From assembly GCA_033065855.1 (NCBI GenBank), contig JAVXUO010000933.1, forward strand, positions 62,001 through 126,000: a DNA stretch of 64,000 bases, read 5' to 3'. The number at the start of each line of letters is the position of its first letter. Position 1 is the first letter of the stretch. This document shows, piece by piece, positions 1 to 12,000 of the stretch. The DNA is from Escallonia rubra. Its lineage: Eukaryota; Streptophyta; Magnoliopsida; Escalloniales; Escalloniaceae. The notes beneath the pieces were generated by a model. It saw only the letters and a list, made by a program, of their open reading frames with translations. It had not been told where the DNA came from and searched no databases. The translations under genes were made by a program, and so were the position numbers.

Positions 1-3000
1 TCAAAGCAGCAAGCTATGGTCTAATGCTTGCCTTCGGTGGTTAACCTAGGTCGGCAAGTCATCTAATCACAACAAATCGTATTGATATCCAATTAGATAA
101 CCCAACCTATATATAAGAACTCACCAAACTGATTTTCGAAAATTTATTTTCTAAATGTATCTAGGTTCAAGTACAAGCTTCTCATAAGAATTATAGGATT
201 AAAATCCCGACTTGTCAGTATTAGTACTATTATCTTGTCAAATTCATTTCGCCTTTCAAAAAGAATCATGTGCGAGAGTATATAAAGGATGTGTTTTTCC
301 ATAAAAATGATAAGGGTATAGGAAAATTTTGGTAAATTAACTCAGAAAGTACCATCACTTATCTCATTTCAAAAATACATTTAGAAAAACGCCTAGTTTT
401 TACCTTTTTTAATTGTCAGTAAGTTAGGTAGCAAACTTAGTTATAAGATAGAGTAGACAATGGATAATGAAATTCATGATGTTGGTGAGGTACAACTAAA
501 ATTTCAAAAAAGAATCCAAGAGTATGATACATAATTCAATATTACAAGATTGGAGGTTCAATCAAAAGGTCAAAAACAAATACCTTTTACGCCAAGGTAG
601 TCGGTTCTTAATACACGTGGATGTTTTAGAAAGAGTACAATTCAAGTCAGATGCCAGGTATGATAATGTGGGACATAAAAATGAGATGAGTAAAGGCAGG
701 TACCAAGGCAACCTAGACAGAGCCTGGTGAGTGGCAGTGTTGTAAGGACGAAGACTGGTAATGAGTACAAGGCAATAGTCAAAAGTACAATCCTGAAGTC
801 CAGATGTTAAGGTCCAAAAGGGTCTAATGTCAAGGTCCAATTCTTAGGTTCTTTCTCTCTCTAGAATTTGTTAGCTCTGAAATTTTAAAGTGAGAAAGTA
901 TAATTGTCAAATGTCCGCTTCATGTGAAAATGAGCTCTCAATTCAACTATTTATAGGCAATTGAAAATGTCTTGGCAGTAGGTGACACATGGCGCTCCCT
1001 TGGAGTGACAGCATGACAAGGATGCACAATGTGTTGGTGTTCCATGGACTATCAGATCTCATACTCACTCGGTTCCCCTGCACAGGTTCGCTCTATCTCT
1101 CTCAAAAGATTGACTCGTACATTATTGGTGAGGCCAGAGAATGCCCTTATTTAGCCACTAGTCCAAAGTCCTACTGAGTCCCACAAGGGACATCAAGAGA
1201 CGCAGGGAACTTAACAGTGGTAAGGAAGGCTCAAAACCCAACTGCCAAGCAGACTAGGCATTATACCCTCCAGAAACCTACTCCCTTCTCAGAGTGGCCT
1301 AGGGGTAATGATCTGGGGGTCGCCAATGATCATTCGTAACGTGAGTGTATGGCTCAAGCTTACCTAGTTTCACACAAGTCGCCTGAGGCAAAGATAGTAT
1401 CTCGGGGAGCGAACCTCTTCCAATGCCAAAGGCCCGCATGCCGAAGCATTATGAGCGGAGTCTCTCAGAATGCCAAGCACTCTGTAGAGTATGTCAAAGC
1501 ATATTCCACATCCAAAGCGAGGCACGCATGGTGTAGTGAAGAAATGTACGACGCTGAGAGCACGTTTACATAGGCAGCACAATTCATTGACACAGGGCAT
1601 GTGTGCGGTGTCGGGAAGCTGTCAATGAGTCTTATGGGGGGCATGCAACATGGAGGTGATGAATGGACGTGGCTGATGGATGCAGTGTTTGGGGCACATA
1701 GCGTGGAGAGAGTGCTCAGACGTTTTCGAGTCGTGAAGGTGCAAAGACGATTGTCATGGAGCATTTAGCTCCCAATAAACCAAAAGATTGGCTAAAGATG
1801 GAGGGGTTCACTTGGTGTTAGTTGGATGACCTAGAAGAGGAGTTCAAGGTAGAGGTACCTAAGGAGATGAGGAAAGACCCCAAAGAAGTTTAAGGCAATA
1901 AGAGAAGGGTGGAAACCTCCAGGGAAGTGGAGAAGGAGCTCGAGGAGCAGAGAAGATCCCCTACACACCCCAACCTAAAAGAGGGAGAGGAAAATGCACC
2001 AAAGAAGGGGGACCTAACTCCAACCCTTAGAGAAGGAAAGCTTAGAGTTGACCCCCCCGAACGAGAAGGCCTAAGGCTGAACCCTCTAAGAGGAAAGGGA
2101 AGGCCTCGCACCTACCTCAAAGCCAAGGGGCACGTTGTCGACCCTTTTTTCACAAGGGAGGCGCGCCGATGCTAACATCCGGTGCTTTTTGGATAACATG
2201 CCAAAGCACACGCTTCGAGCGTGTGCTCCAAGTTGGTAGCATTGACGTTTGCCTATCGAATATCTGTAGACCTGTCTAGAAAAATGGGCTTCAAGAGCGT
2301 TCAAAGGGTGTAGTCAAGACGGGCTAGCAATAACTTTAACAACGAATCCTTTGCTTCTTCATTTTTGTCCAAACCTCAGCCCATTTCACCCTCTCTTTGT
2401 GCTTGCATTTTTTGTGACAATCCCAACCTCCTCAGTCAACTTCTTTTATACCATCTGTTGTACAACCCTTGTATGTTTCTGCTTTATATCTGATTTTCTG
2501 TTATTTGTACTTTGGTTTCCACCAAGAAAAATCAATTATAGTGAACTCAAATTGAGCACCCAATTAAAAGCCCACTATACCTTTGTTCCATACTCATGAG
2601 CGAAAATGATAATTGTTGCTAAAAGCTTATCACATATTTAATTTAATGTCGCTAAAAGTTTATTGCATATTTAATTATTAGAGAGAGAGAGAGCGCTAAA
2701 CTTTGTGTAGAGTTGTAGTCAAAACAATCTTTGTGCATTCGTAGTATTTCCTGTTTTCGTTAAGCCCCCTTGTTTATCATTTTCTCTATTTTTATTCTTT
2801 TCAAGTTTATATTTCTTGTTTGGTTACCTCTTGTAGGGTCAATGACAAATTTGATCCTTATACTATTCATATTTTTTAAAGTAGTCCGTGTAATACCAAA
2901 TTCAACAAAATCTTATTAAATGTATAACGACTGCAAACAACTTTTAGTTGTCATCATGTTTATTTTTAATGGTCAAATCATTACATGCAGCTTATGTGCT

Positions 3001-3026
3001 CTTTTTTAAAGGGCAAAAGTTGGTAG
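1..3026. other. Gene-free left flank, unclassified repeats
   Basis: No reading frame here resembles a known protein; all are short and lack domain signatures. There is a TATA-like ctatttatagg near 946, a purine-rich block at about 1880-2110 whose frames give charged low-complexity peptides, and a short GA run near 2681. The moderately GC-rich stretch 960-2300 differs in composition from the AT-rich flanks and could be decayed retroelement leader sequence, but I cannot place it in a family. Confidence 0.4.
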
Positions 3027-3261
3027 ATGGTGTACATGGGCGGAACCAGGAATTTATTTTCAGGGTGGGCAAAAATTATATCGAATTTAATATTATTTTT
3101 TTATTAAAATAATATTAAAACAAAGTGCATTTAAAAAGCATACAATATTTCACAAATGCACAATATTTCTGGTTGAGTGATAAATCACAAGGCACAATAT
3201 ATCATATTGCATTCCCCGAGTGTGGGTCTCGGGGAATGGGAACGAAGTCGCAGTGCGCTAT

Positions 3262-3385
3262 GTTACATGGACTCGGTGTCCGAATCGGACACGTGTCCGA
3301 GTGTCGGACTCGCCTATTTTGGAAAAATAAGGATACGGGGACATGAATCCGGATGTGGACACGGACACTGGGACACGGCTAGAAT
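3262..3385. repeat. Dispersed GTGTCCGA-type repeat
   Basis: A stretch rich in GTGTCC, GGACAC and TCGGACAC words in alternating orientation. The same words recur near 11763-11805 and 12465-12590, so this is a dispersed repeat. Its superfamily is not evident. Confidence 0.5.
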
Positions 3386-3421
3386 ATTTTAATTACCCAT
3401 AATACTTGAAACAAGGTAAGT

Positions 3422-3424
<3 letters not shown>

Positions 3425-3459
<35 letters not shown>
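3425..3459. repeat. (TA)n microsatellite, left part of split target
   Basis: Uninterrupted TA/AT dinucleotides directly abut the left end of the Mutator-like element. A matching AT run (4954-4991) abuts its right end, so one microsatellite was probably split by insertion. The true target duplication cannot be measured inside the repeat. Confidence 0.85.
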
Positions 3460-3462
<3 letters not shown>

Positions 3463-4951
3463 AGCTGATCCATTGACAGCGCTGGCAAAATAGGACATTT
3501 TGCTAGCGCGATCTGGCCGTCCATCCTGAAAGATGGACCGCCCAGATCGCGCCTTTTTCGAATACTGTCAGTCGTCCGCGACACTATATCGCGGACGGAC
3601 TTTTTTACCTTTTTGCCCCTCCGCCCCGTCCGCTAAACTGTGTCGCGGACAGACTTTTTTTTAGTTTTTTTTAAGCCCGTCCGCTACATAATGTAGCGGA
3701 CAAATTTTTTGACAAAAATGACAGTATGTTACGTCCGCTACATTATGTAGCGGACGAGTAGACAGAGACTACTTTTTCTTTCTCTTTTTCGGTCCTTTCT
3801 GTCACTGCTCACGCATCATTTTCGGTCCTTTCTCTCACTGCTCACGCACCACTTCCATTGCCTACTTCTGCCAGCCATGCCCCATTTTCCATTTTGAGGC
3901 ATACGGCATCCATTTGATTGTTATCAAGCGAATTGAGTAGCAAGAACTGACCGCGTCATCATAAGAGGATCCAAAGGAAGGGCTTTGTTCATCTGCACTG
4001 TTGTAGCCCTCAGTTTCAGAATGAGACTTGGGAGAAGTAGGCCGAGACCCCGTTGGAGAACTCCTAGTTGAAACAACAGGCCATGCAGCTGCTCTTCTAG
4101 ACGATCCTATCCGCATGGCATTTGAGCTACCTGACAAAAATCTCCCCGAATTCTGCGAAGAAGGTTTTGGGGGCGGAACTGGAGGAGGAGGTGGATACGA
4201 ACTCCCAGAAGCTGCCAATGTCTCATTTTCTTCCTCATTGATTCTCAACCCACCAAACCCTTTACTCAAATCCCCTGAACCCACTAAAACCTCAGTTCCA
4301 CTGTCAAGAACTACGTCCTTATTCTGATCAATGGGCAAGCTTTCCACCAAAAGATCATCAGTTTTTTGCCCCTTATCATCACGAACACCCGCATTCTTTT
4401 CTTTCTCTCTTAAAGAAAAGAAAAGAAAAGCTTTTGAGATGAAAGAATGGAAATTGGTACAGAGCTTGTTCCAAGAATTGCTTGAGGTGAAAGAGTGGGT
4501 TTTCGCCTTCGTTGATCAAAATGGAAAATGGGGCATGGCTGGCAGAAGTAGGCAACGGAAGTGGTGCGTGAGCAGTGAGAGAAAGGACCGAAAATGATGC
4601 GTGAGCAGTGACAGAAAGGACCGAAAAAGAGAAAGAAAAAGTGGTCTCTGTCTGCTCGTCCGCTACATTATGTAGCGGACGTAACATACTGTTATTTTTG
4701 TCAAAAAATTTGTCCGCTACATTATGTAGCGGACGGGCTTAAAAAAAACTAAAAAAAAGTCTGTCCGCGACACAGTTTAGCGGACGGGGCGGAGGGGCAA
4801 AAAGGTAAAAAAGTCCGTCCGCGATATAGTGTCGCGGACGACTGACAGTATTCGAAAAAGGCGCGATCTGGGCGGTCCATCTTTCAGGATGGACGGCCAG
4901 ATCGCGCTAGCAAAATGTCCTATTTTGCCAGCGCAGTCAATGGATCAGCTC

Positions 4952-4953
<2 letters not shown>
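3460..4953. mobile_element. Mutator-like element with long inverted ends and captured gene fragment (Pack-MULE type)
   Basis: The element starts GGGAGCTGATCCATTGAC and ends with the reverse complement. The arms (3460-3896 and about 4516-4953) are about 437 bp each and nearly identical. Each arm contains four 23 bp palindromes (3574, 3628, 3679, 3733 on the left; 4658, 4712, 4763, 4817 on the right). The unique interior of about 620 bp carries a minus-strand fragment of an OTU deubiquitinase gene. Long inverted ends plus a captured gene piece fit Pack-MULE elements, and some MULE-derived families insert in TA microsatellites. The superfamily is inferred from architecture because the target duplication is hidden in the TA repeat and no transposase is present. 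Confidence 0.75.
3952..4420 (-). pseudogene. Captured N-terminal fragment of OTLD1/OTU6-like OTU deubiquitinase gene
   Basis: The minus-strand frame contains a proline run followed by VPPPKPSS, then AMRIGSSRRAAAWP, STRSSPTGSRPTSPKSHSE, TEGYNSADEQ and SSYDDA. These match, from memory, the linker just upstream of the OTU catalytic domain in plant OTLD1/OTU6 proteins. The catalytic OTU domain (Asp-Gly-Asn-Cys motif) is absent, so no enzyme is encoded. Homology stops after GATGACGCG at 3952 and continues as GTCAGT, which looks like an intron donor; this implies the fragment was copied from genomic DNA rather than mRNA. Upstream, the frame stays open through a KEKNAGVRDDKGQK-like segment to about 4420. 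It lies between two 437 bp inverted arms, so transcription would produce a hairpin containing this sequence. Confidence 0.75.

Positions 4954-4991
<38 letters not shown>
4954..4991. repeat. (AT)n microsatellite, right part of split target
   Basis: Continuation of the TA repeat on the right side of the Mutator-like element. Confidence 0.85.
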
Positions 4992-4994
<3 letters not shown>

Positions 4995-5623
4995 TGAGGG
5001 TATGAAAGGTTTTGCTAGAAGTTCAAAATCTGAATTCTAATTCTGGGTTTTTTTATTTGAATTATATACATTTTGTACCTGCCCTGTTTGGTACTGCAAA
5101 AAATTGTAATATAATATAAGAGAAGAAAAGTGCTTGTGGTCCCATCATAACACATGGGCTCTTTTCCTATCAGAAACAAAAAAAAAACCCACGTGATTGT
5201 CTTCAGGACTTAGGTACTAAAGTCCTCTCTCTCTCCATCTCTCTCTCCCTTCTTCTCGAACAGATCTGCTTTTCAGTTCTGATCCATCTTCTTTCTTCCA
5301 TCTCTCTCTCCCTCCCCCAAACACCAGATCTCTCTCTCCCTCCTCCAAACACCATATCTCTTCCTGCACAGATCTACTTCCCAGTTTTCAGAGCTATCTT
5401 CTTTCTTCCATCTCCACCTCCCTCAGACACCAGATTTGAAAATTTGTGCCTCCCTTTTCAGCCGGAACAGATGGCGTGGCGTGTCCATCCCACACTCCAA
5501 AGTGAAGGGTCAATGTAACATAGGCGGTGCAATTCCTGAAAAAAAAAAAAAAAATTCCCCCCAAAAGTCAGGGGGTGCTTCAGCCCCCCCTTGTCACAAT
5601 GTAGGTCCGCCCTTGATGGTGTA

Positions 5624-5959
5624 GCACACGTCCAATACCGATTTTCTCCTTTAATAGGCGCATAATGTTACCTATGCCATGCCACCTCCTACATTGACAT
5701 CATCCCATCATTAACACCCAATCCTATCCATAGTAAAATACCAACTGAACTCTACCATCGTCACCACCACAAACAATCATGGCTAAACCTACACCATGAT
5801 GGTAGCCATTAGCCCATAAACATAGAAAAACTTACAAATGGTTGTCATTGTTATCGGCCATCAAATCGTTGAAGGACAAACACTTGCCAATACGTAGTGG
5901 TTCTGATGACTAATTGTAGCGGTGAGGAGCAGAAATCAGAAAAAGATGTTTCGTCCAAA
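5624..5959. other. Short gene-free interval
   Basis: AT-rich spacer with a few CACC-rich patches and no gene or element end that I can define. Confidence 0.4.
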
Positions 5960-6065
5960 AAATTTATTATCTTCCCTCGTACTTTACTCGCTTTTTGAAA
6001 ATAGTCCCTGAACTCCTATTTTTTTTAAACTTGTCCTTGTACACCTCCCCATCACCATTTTAGAC

Positions 6066-7138
6066 TAGAGGTTTCAAAAAGGCCGGGCTGCCCGCAGACT
6101 AGCCTGACCCGGCCCTAAAATGGCCCGAGCCAGCCCGACCTCAAAGGGTGAATAAAATACGGCCCTAGTCCATAGGGCCAAGGTTAAGTCGAAGGATTTG
6201 GGAAACGAGCCCGGCTTAGTCCGGCCCTAAAAAGGCCTGTTTTTTGGCCCGACCTGGGTTTGGCCCGGGTTTGGCCCGGCCCGGCCCTAGTGTCGCCCCT
6301 TTATAATGTTTTTTTTTTAAGTTCCACCTTATTACATTTTCATCTTTTTGGCGTTCTGGATTTTTTGGTTAAATTAATAGTTTTGGAAGTGTTATTGAGT
6401 TCATCTGATTAGTGTTTTTTTTTTTAACACATACAGTGAAGTGTGAGTGTGTACTGATGGAGACGTGTTTTTGATGATTTCTAAGTGGGCTTTCATTTAA
6501 TGTTTATATTACATGTTTTGTCATCTATGTTTTTTTTTTTCGTTTTTCTTAATGGTAGCTTGTTGTGGCCTTAATTGTATATTTATTGCTTCCCTGATTT
6601 ATTTTTTGGTTAAAACTATTTATGTGTTACCATTTTGAGCAATTTCCACATATATGAGAAATTATGGTTTTCTTGTGGTAATTTATTGTACATACTGTTT
6701 TTGGGAACAATTTGTATATAGTTAATGCAGCAAGGCGCATATAGTGTGAAGTGGCTTTGATAAATATAACTGGATAATATGTAGATTACATCTTTCTTAA
6801 TAAAAGCAACTTTTTAGCAATTATTTTCTAGTTTTAGACTTGTCCTGGAAATATGCAATCAAGCTGGAGTAAAGGAGTGGATAGCATAATATAGTGGATA
6901 CTTTTTTCCGCGACATAGCACATGAAAAAAAATTAAAAAAAAAATATTCATGTCCGGGCTTGGCCCAAGCCCGACCCTAAAGTTAGGGCTTAAGGCTTGG
7001 GCTTGGACCGGGCCCTGATATTCCCCAGTAGGCCCGGCCTGGGTCCGGCTCGGTTCCCCGTGGCCCGAAGCCCCGGTCTGGTCCATTTCCTCCTCTGACC
7101 CACTGGGCCTGCCAAAGATCGGTCTATTGACATCTCTA
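6066..7138. mobile_element. hAT-type element with GGCCCGG-rich ends
   Basis: The ends read TAGAGGTTTCAAAAAGGCC (left) and, inverted, TAGAGATGTCAATAGACC (right). They are flanked by a perfect 8 bp duplication TTTTAGAC (6058-6065 and 7139-7146), the hAT signature. The outer 200 bp on both sides are packed with GGCCCGG/CCGGGCC words while the centre is AT-rich. No coding capacity was found. It belongs to the same family as 46881-48414. Confidence 0.85.
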
Positions 7139-7239
7139 TTTTAGACCTTATGTTTCTTTTTTCTGTTAGATTGAGGGCTAGATATGCTTTTGAGGCATAA
7201 ATAAATGGAACATACCATACATATGACACCCCTTAAACT

Positions 7240-7570
7240 AATCTTGGTTGACCCCCATCGCCTCCGCCAACACCACCGTCCATCGCTGCCGCACACCCAT
7301 TCCCCTCAAACAAACTCACCCCGCCATCACTGTCGTACACACCTGCCTCCCAAAAAACCACCAAGCTATCATTGTAGCCACACCCATCACCCCCTCCCCC
7401 TCTCAACCATCACCATTAACACCACCACCCATCACAAACCCACTGCCTCCACACCCATCCCTCCCATACCCCTCCTAACCATCACCATCAACACCAACCC
7501 ACATCATAAAACTCGACTCACAGCCCCATCACCATCAAAACCCCCCAGCATGCCCACACCTTAACAAATC
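7240..7570 (+). repeat. CCACCA-rich low-complexity tract
   Basis: Degenerate CCA/CAC trinucleotide tract. The open frames across it are His/Pro/Thr-rich only because of the base composition and should not be taken as genes. Confidence 0.6.
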
Positions 7571-8015
7571 ACTCTCGCTGCAACCACCCATAGCCACCAC
7601 AACCAAATCCAAAACTGCTAATCTCCACCCATCTCCCTCTTCGACTTTTTCACTGCTAGCATCGGTGCACCATCGCAAGCTTACAACCACCATAACCACA
7701 GCCCCTCACAGCAACTCCCAACAAGCTGAAGAACCCACAAACGCCCGCCACAGGGCTTTGTAGCGACTGTGAGTGGGTGCGACTATAAGTGGTGGCGTGT
7801 GCGGCTACTGGAGGTAGGACTGAGTTATTGAGTGTGCGGCTGAGGAGGAAGGACAACATTTGTTTTAAAATTGACCCAAACTAATACCCCCAGTATAGTA
7901 TAGAAATGCTATTCGATAGACTAAAATGATGACAAGGCATTCAAGGAAATCACGAGTTCATGGACTGATTTTAAAAAATGTACGATGTACAAAAATAGAA
8001 TTATTCCTTGGAAAA

Positions 8016-9012
8016 AGTTGCAAAATTACCCTCCATTTTGTTCAAAGACAAGGCATGCGTCTCGCGTCGCATATATGACTAGGTAACAAAAACAATTTGG
8101 CAGAAGTTAGAATTTGACTATTTTTTAACAATATGTGCAATTACAGGGAACAGTTTTGTTGAATCTACTATTTGATAGACTTACTTGTAAAAAAGTATAC
8201 AGTACACCTAATAGTTTTGTTATTAACTCTTCACATTCTCGTTGTTGAAAACAGCAGAATCAAACACTAATAATCAACTATGTGCCATGAGGATACCTCA
8301 CTCATTTTGACATATAAATGTGTGAAAAATAATACTCCATAGAGGGGTTTTCGTATTCTTCTAAATGGCATTGGTTTGAACATTACCCTTCTAATAAATT
8401 GCAAAGCGTATCCAAACAAGTTGATATATGCTGTTGTTTCTTCTGAACATGACCAGAGAAAATAGAATGGGGTGTTAGTGTAGTCAATGTAAACTCCTTA
8501 CGCTTATCACACAACCCATAATGTCACCGTAAAAAAGGCCAGCCAAGTAAATAAGAATGAGAGTCGACGCAGTATAAAATTACCACTGTTTCAGATGGTT
8601 GTGTCAATTAACTAAAAAAAAAATATTTGGGACCAAAATTTCGTGTCATATGGCATATGAAAGCTTCGCGTGACACAAACAGTGGGTCTAATGGCAAATC
8701 AATATCATCAGCATTGTCCACATATGGCATAGAAGTCATATAAATCTTTTCAGAATAAATGCTCCTTTAAGTACATAGACAATATGACAAGAAATTGATA
8801 GTTTGTTATATACAAAGTCAACTGAAAAATAAACAAAGGGAGAAGTGTCTCGTCTTTTTCAAATAAGGCTTCAGCAAAGAAGTAACTTGACAGAAAAGGG
8901 ATCAAATCTCCAATATTTTGTCGCGCAGAGTGCAACAACAACACGCAGATTTTGTTTATCGCAAGTAATCCTCGTCCTGTATGCAGAATCTTACAGGTCA
9001 ATAGGACATGTA
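8016..9012. other. Intergenic and 3' flank of the RING-variant gene
   Basis: AT-rich DNA with no gene-like frame. The part next to 9013 is presumably the 3' UTR of the minus-strand RING-variant E3 gene; no confident polyadenylation site was assigned. Confidence 0.4.
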
Positions 9013-12000
9013 TTATTGAAGAAGCTCGTGCGGAGGGGCCACTGCAGACCCCGAGGTTGCTGTAGGTGCTGGTGTCATTGGAGTCGATGGTGCTGCAGCA
9101 GGCGGTGGTGCTATGGTCACCTGCAAGCCCCTGTGTTGCCCTGCCTGTAGCATAAATGCAACTTCAGCCGCTGCCAGTGCCGCTGCATCCTGGTTCAAGA
9201 AGAATACAATATATTGAAATGAATATCAAACTATAATGGCAGAAGACAACCTACAGATGCACCACAGAACTTAGCAGAGTGAAACAGTTAAATATACCAG
9301 AAAAGGTTTTCAAAAACCAAGCACATAGGTTCAGTACAGTTGAGAGATAAAAGGAAAATCAACGTGAATACTACATGAGAACAGAATGATTTCCACCTGC
9401 TGTACCAGTTGCCATATATGTGATGAAAATAAACAACAAAATGTATTCAGATGTAGCTAAACAAAATGGCTTCAATAGTTGCCAATAGCTTGATTACTAG
9501 CAGAAATTACTTTTGTACAGTTATAGACACGACTATTTTACTGCTAGTACTTCCGTCCATGTCTGATTCGTATATGCTGAAAATCTGTTCACTTTTTTGG
9601 TTCATCAAAAGGCCACCTGGGCCATTCCTAGGGAAATAGAATGTTCACACCAAGAGAAAGAAGACAGCCACAACAGATGAAAACAAAATTATAACAGGAA
9701 AACAAGCCTCTTACTTGTCTTTGCCTTCGACGCTGCAAGATACTGATAGCCCATGCCATGATGTAGCAGGGGAGAAGAAAACCGGCAGCCCGAAGCAAGA
9801 AAAGCTGTCAAGAATTCAAAACATTTTCAAGCAGCCAAGCGATACAGAATGATGAACTTTGATATGCAGATATCATGAGAGAAATTGTGAAATTGATCAG
9901 ATTAACCCACTTACAGCAAAGAAGGTTGATGCATCATCTTCATCCCCGTCCCCATCACCACCTCCAATGGTCAGAGCATGCCTCAAGAGAAGAAGCGCCA
10001 TCAACTGCCGAGAAACAGAGAATATGAAGATAATTAAAAAATATATATTCTCTCTGGATCAGGATTTTCTTTCGAAGAAAGAGGGAACTTTATTTCATCA
10101 TTTTTATATTTCCTGCCCCAGCGAGTCTCCGCCACTGTGGGAGGGAAAAGTTCTTCTACTGGAACATCAGACTGCCCGAAAAAGGAAGTATGATAAATGA
10201 CAATACACAAACAAGCCACAAGTTCAAGAGGATCTACCACTGAACCATGGCATTGTAAGTTGCCCCTGGCCATCATCAAAAGTATCAATTTTTTCATGCA
10301 TATTTCTACTCTACGTACTATACAACATATTCACATCCAATACCCAACCAACTTTCTGGTAATGCATCTATTTATACTTATGCATGATGTTTGAAAGAGC
10401 TTACAATAAGCGCAGCAGAACGACAAAAAGCAGCGCCACTAGCACCCGATTCGTCATATTCGTCATGCTCAGCCTCTAGAAGGTGACGTTCTGCTGCAGC
10501 CATAGCCAAAAGTCGAGGGTCATGCAAGTCCAGAGGAGTACCAGCAATTGTCCAACCCCCGCTGCATCAAAAAAAAGCAAGTACAGCAATATCATCATCA
10601 AATGACTTAGAAGAAAAATCAGCAGCAAATGGTAATTAACAACTTCAAAAAATTCTGAGGGCAGAGAAATGCAACCAAGTTGCAGCGAACTTTTAGAAGG
10701 TTGTTGACAACTAAGTCCAACATGTTAAACTAGAAGCAAGCATGAAGGACATATTGCTAGAGTGTTGACATGAACAAGTGGTAATTAAAGGTCAGCTACA
10801 AAAGCCTTCTTGAGAAGTAGAAAAGTGCTGTGTGACAAACCATCTCAAATTGTTGATTCCTTCATTTTTCCTAATATATCCCTCTTCTCATTCCCTTATT
10901 TCTATCCATCTCTTCTCCTCTCCCCCCAACCTAACTTACTGAAAAAACATCAGCAACCACCCCAAATACCACAAAGCCATAAACATACAAGCAAACAGCT
11001 TTATCATCTCATCGACTCTTTGAAATTTTTATCTGGGCTTTAATTAATTGGGTGGGGAAGGGAGAATCAGGGCTCCTTACTTGTGCTCTAGGTGGGTTTG
11101 ACTGGCACTTGCATCACCCACAACCTTAATCTGAATCCCACCTCCATCAAAACCCAAACCTCTCCTACTTATCATCACACTAACAACATAGCATATTCAC
11201 CATCACCATCCATGATCAAAATGAACATGAGTACTATTGATTAAACCAATTTGCTTTATCTGGGCTTTAATTAATTGGGTGGGGAAGGGAGAATCAGGGC
11301 TCCTTACTTGTGCTCTAGGTGGGTTTGACTGGCACTTGCATCACCCACAACCTTAATCTGAATCCCACCTCCATCAAAACCCAAACCTCTCCTACTTATC
11401 ATCACACTAACAACATAGCATATTCACCATCACCATCCATGATCAAAATGAACATGAGTACTATTGATTAAACCAATTTGCTTTGTTGTTTCCATGAATG
11501 GCTTATGCATGTAGATCTTTGACGAACCCACCATCCAAACAATTCAGTTTGCCGTTTCATTCACCAACTCGAATCTTTGACAGAAAAAGTAGTAGTTCGG
11601 CAAAGTGGGGAATTTAACAGAGGGAAAGCAAAATGGGAAAAAAAGTGGAGGGCAACTAAGGAAATGTGCTGGAAATAATTGGAGAGGGCGCGATGGCCCC
11701 TCCCGTGCCACTTCAGCACTATGGGGTGTGAAGTGTCATTACAGAAAAATCCTCAAAAGCTAAGCAGCGCAGACACCGTGTCCAACACGGACACCTATGG
11801 TGTAACCAGAGACCGCGATTTCCAAAAATCAAATTTTGGGCACTGCTGAACTATGCTACCTATATATATACACGTTTAAAGGTGTAGATTTCATATATTA
11901 CCTAATTTCAATTTCTTTATAGCAATCAAAAGATACACATCATAATCACCGGGATAAGGTTTGAGAAAGGAGAAGCAGCAGCAAAAACCCAGTTAAGAAG

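Larger units (their letters stand above)
3035..5615. mobile_element. hAT-type DNA transposon, non-autonomous, host to a nested element
   Basis: The ends are short imperfect inverted repeats: CATGGGCGGAACC on the left and, read inward on the other strand, CAAGGGCGGACC on the right. They are flanked by a perfect 8 bp direct repeat ATGGTGTA (3027-3034 and 5616-5623), which is the target-site length of hAT elements. No transposase is visible, so it is non-autonomous. About 1.5 kb of its length is a later Mutator-like insertion (3460-4953); without that and the TA repeat the element is roughly 1 kb. The right interior (5220-5440) is CT-rich and looks like a gene 5' leader. Confidence 0.75.
5960..8015. 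mobile_element. Diverged Mutator-like element (candidate), interrupted by a hAT element
   Basis: The sequence at about 5965-6065 (with TAGTCCCTGAACTC) and the reverse complement of about 7900-8010 (with CAGTCCATGAACTC) are related over roughly 100 bp, including a shared CATTTTAG(A/T)C block. This suggests old inverted ends. A hAT element (6066-7138) sits inside the left arm. The interior on the right (7240-7860) is CCACCA-rich and encodes no recognisable protein. Exact boundaries and a target duplication could not be fixed. Confidence 0.4.

Noticed and set aside
4028..4327. Plus-strand open frame across the captured OTU gene fragment
   Set aside because: It is the antisense shadow of the minus-strand frame that matches the OTLD1/OTU6 linker.
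7205..7564. 119-codon His/Pro-rich frame
   Set aside because: Produced by CCA/CAC low-complexity DNA, with no domain or splice context.
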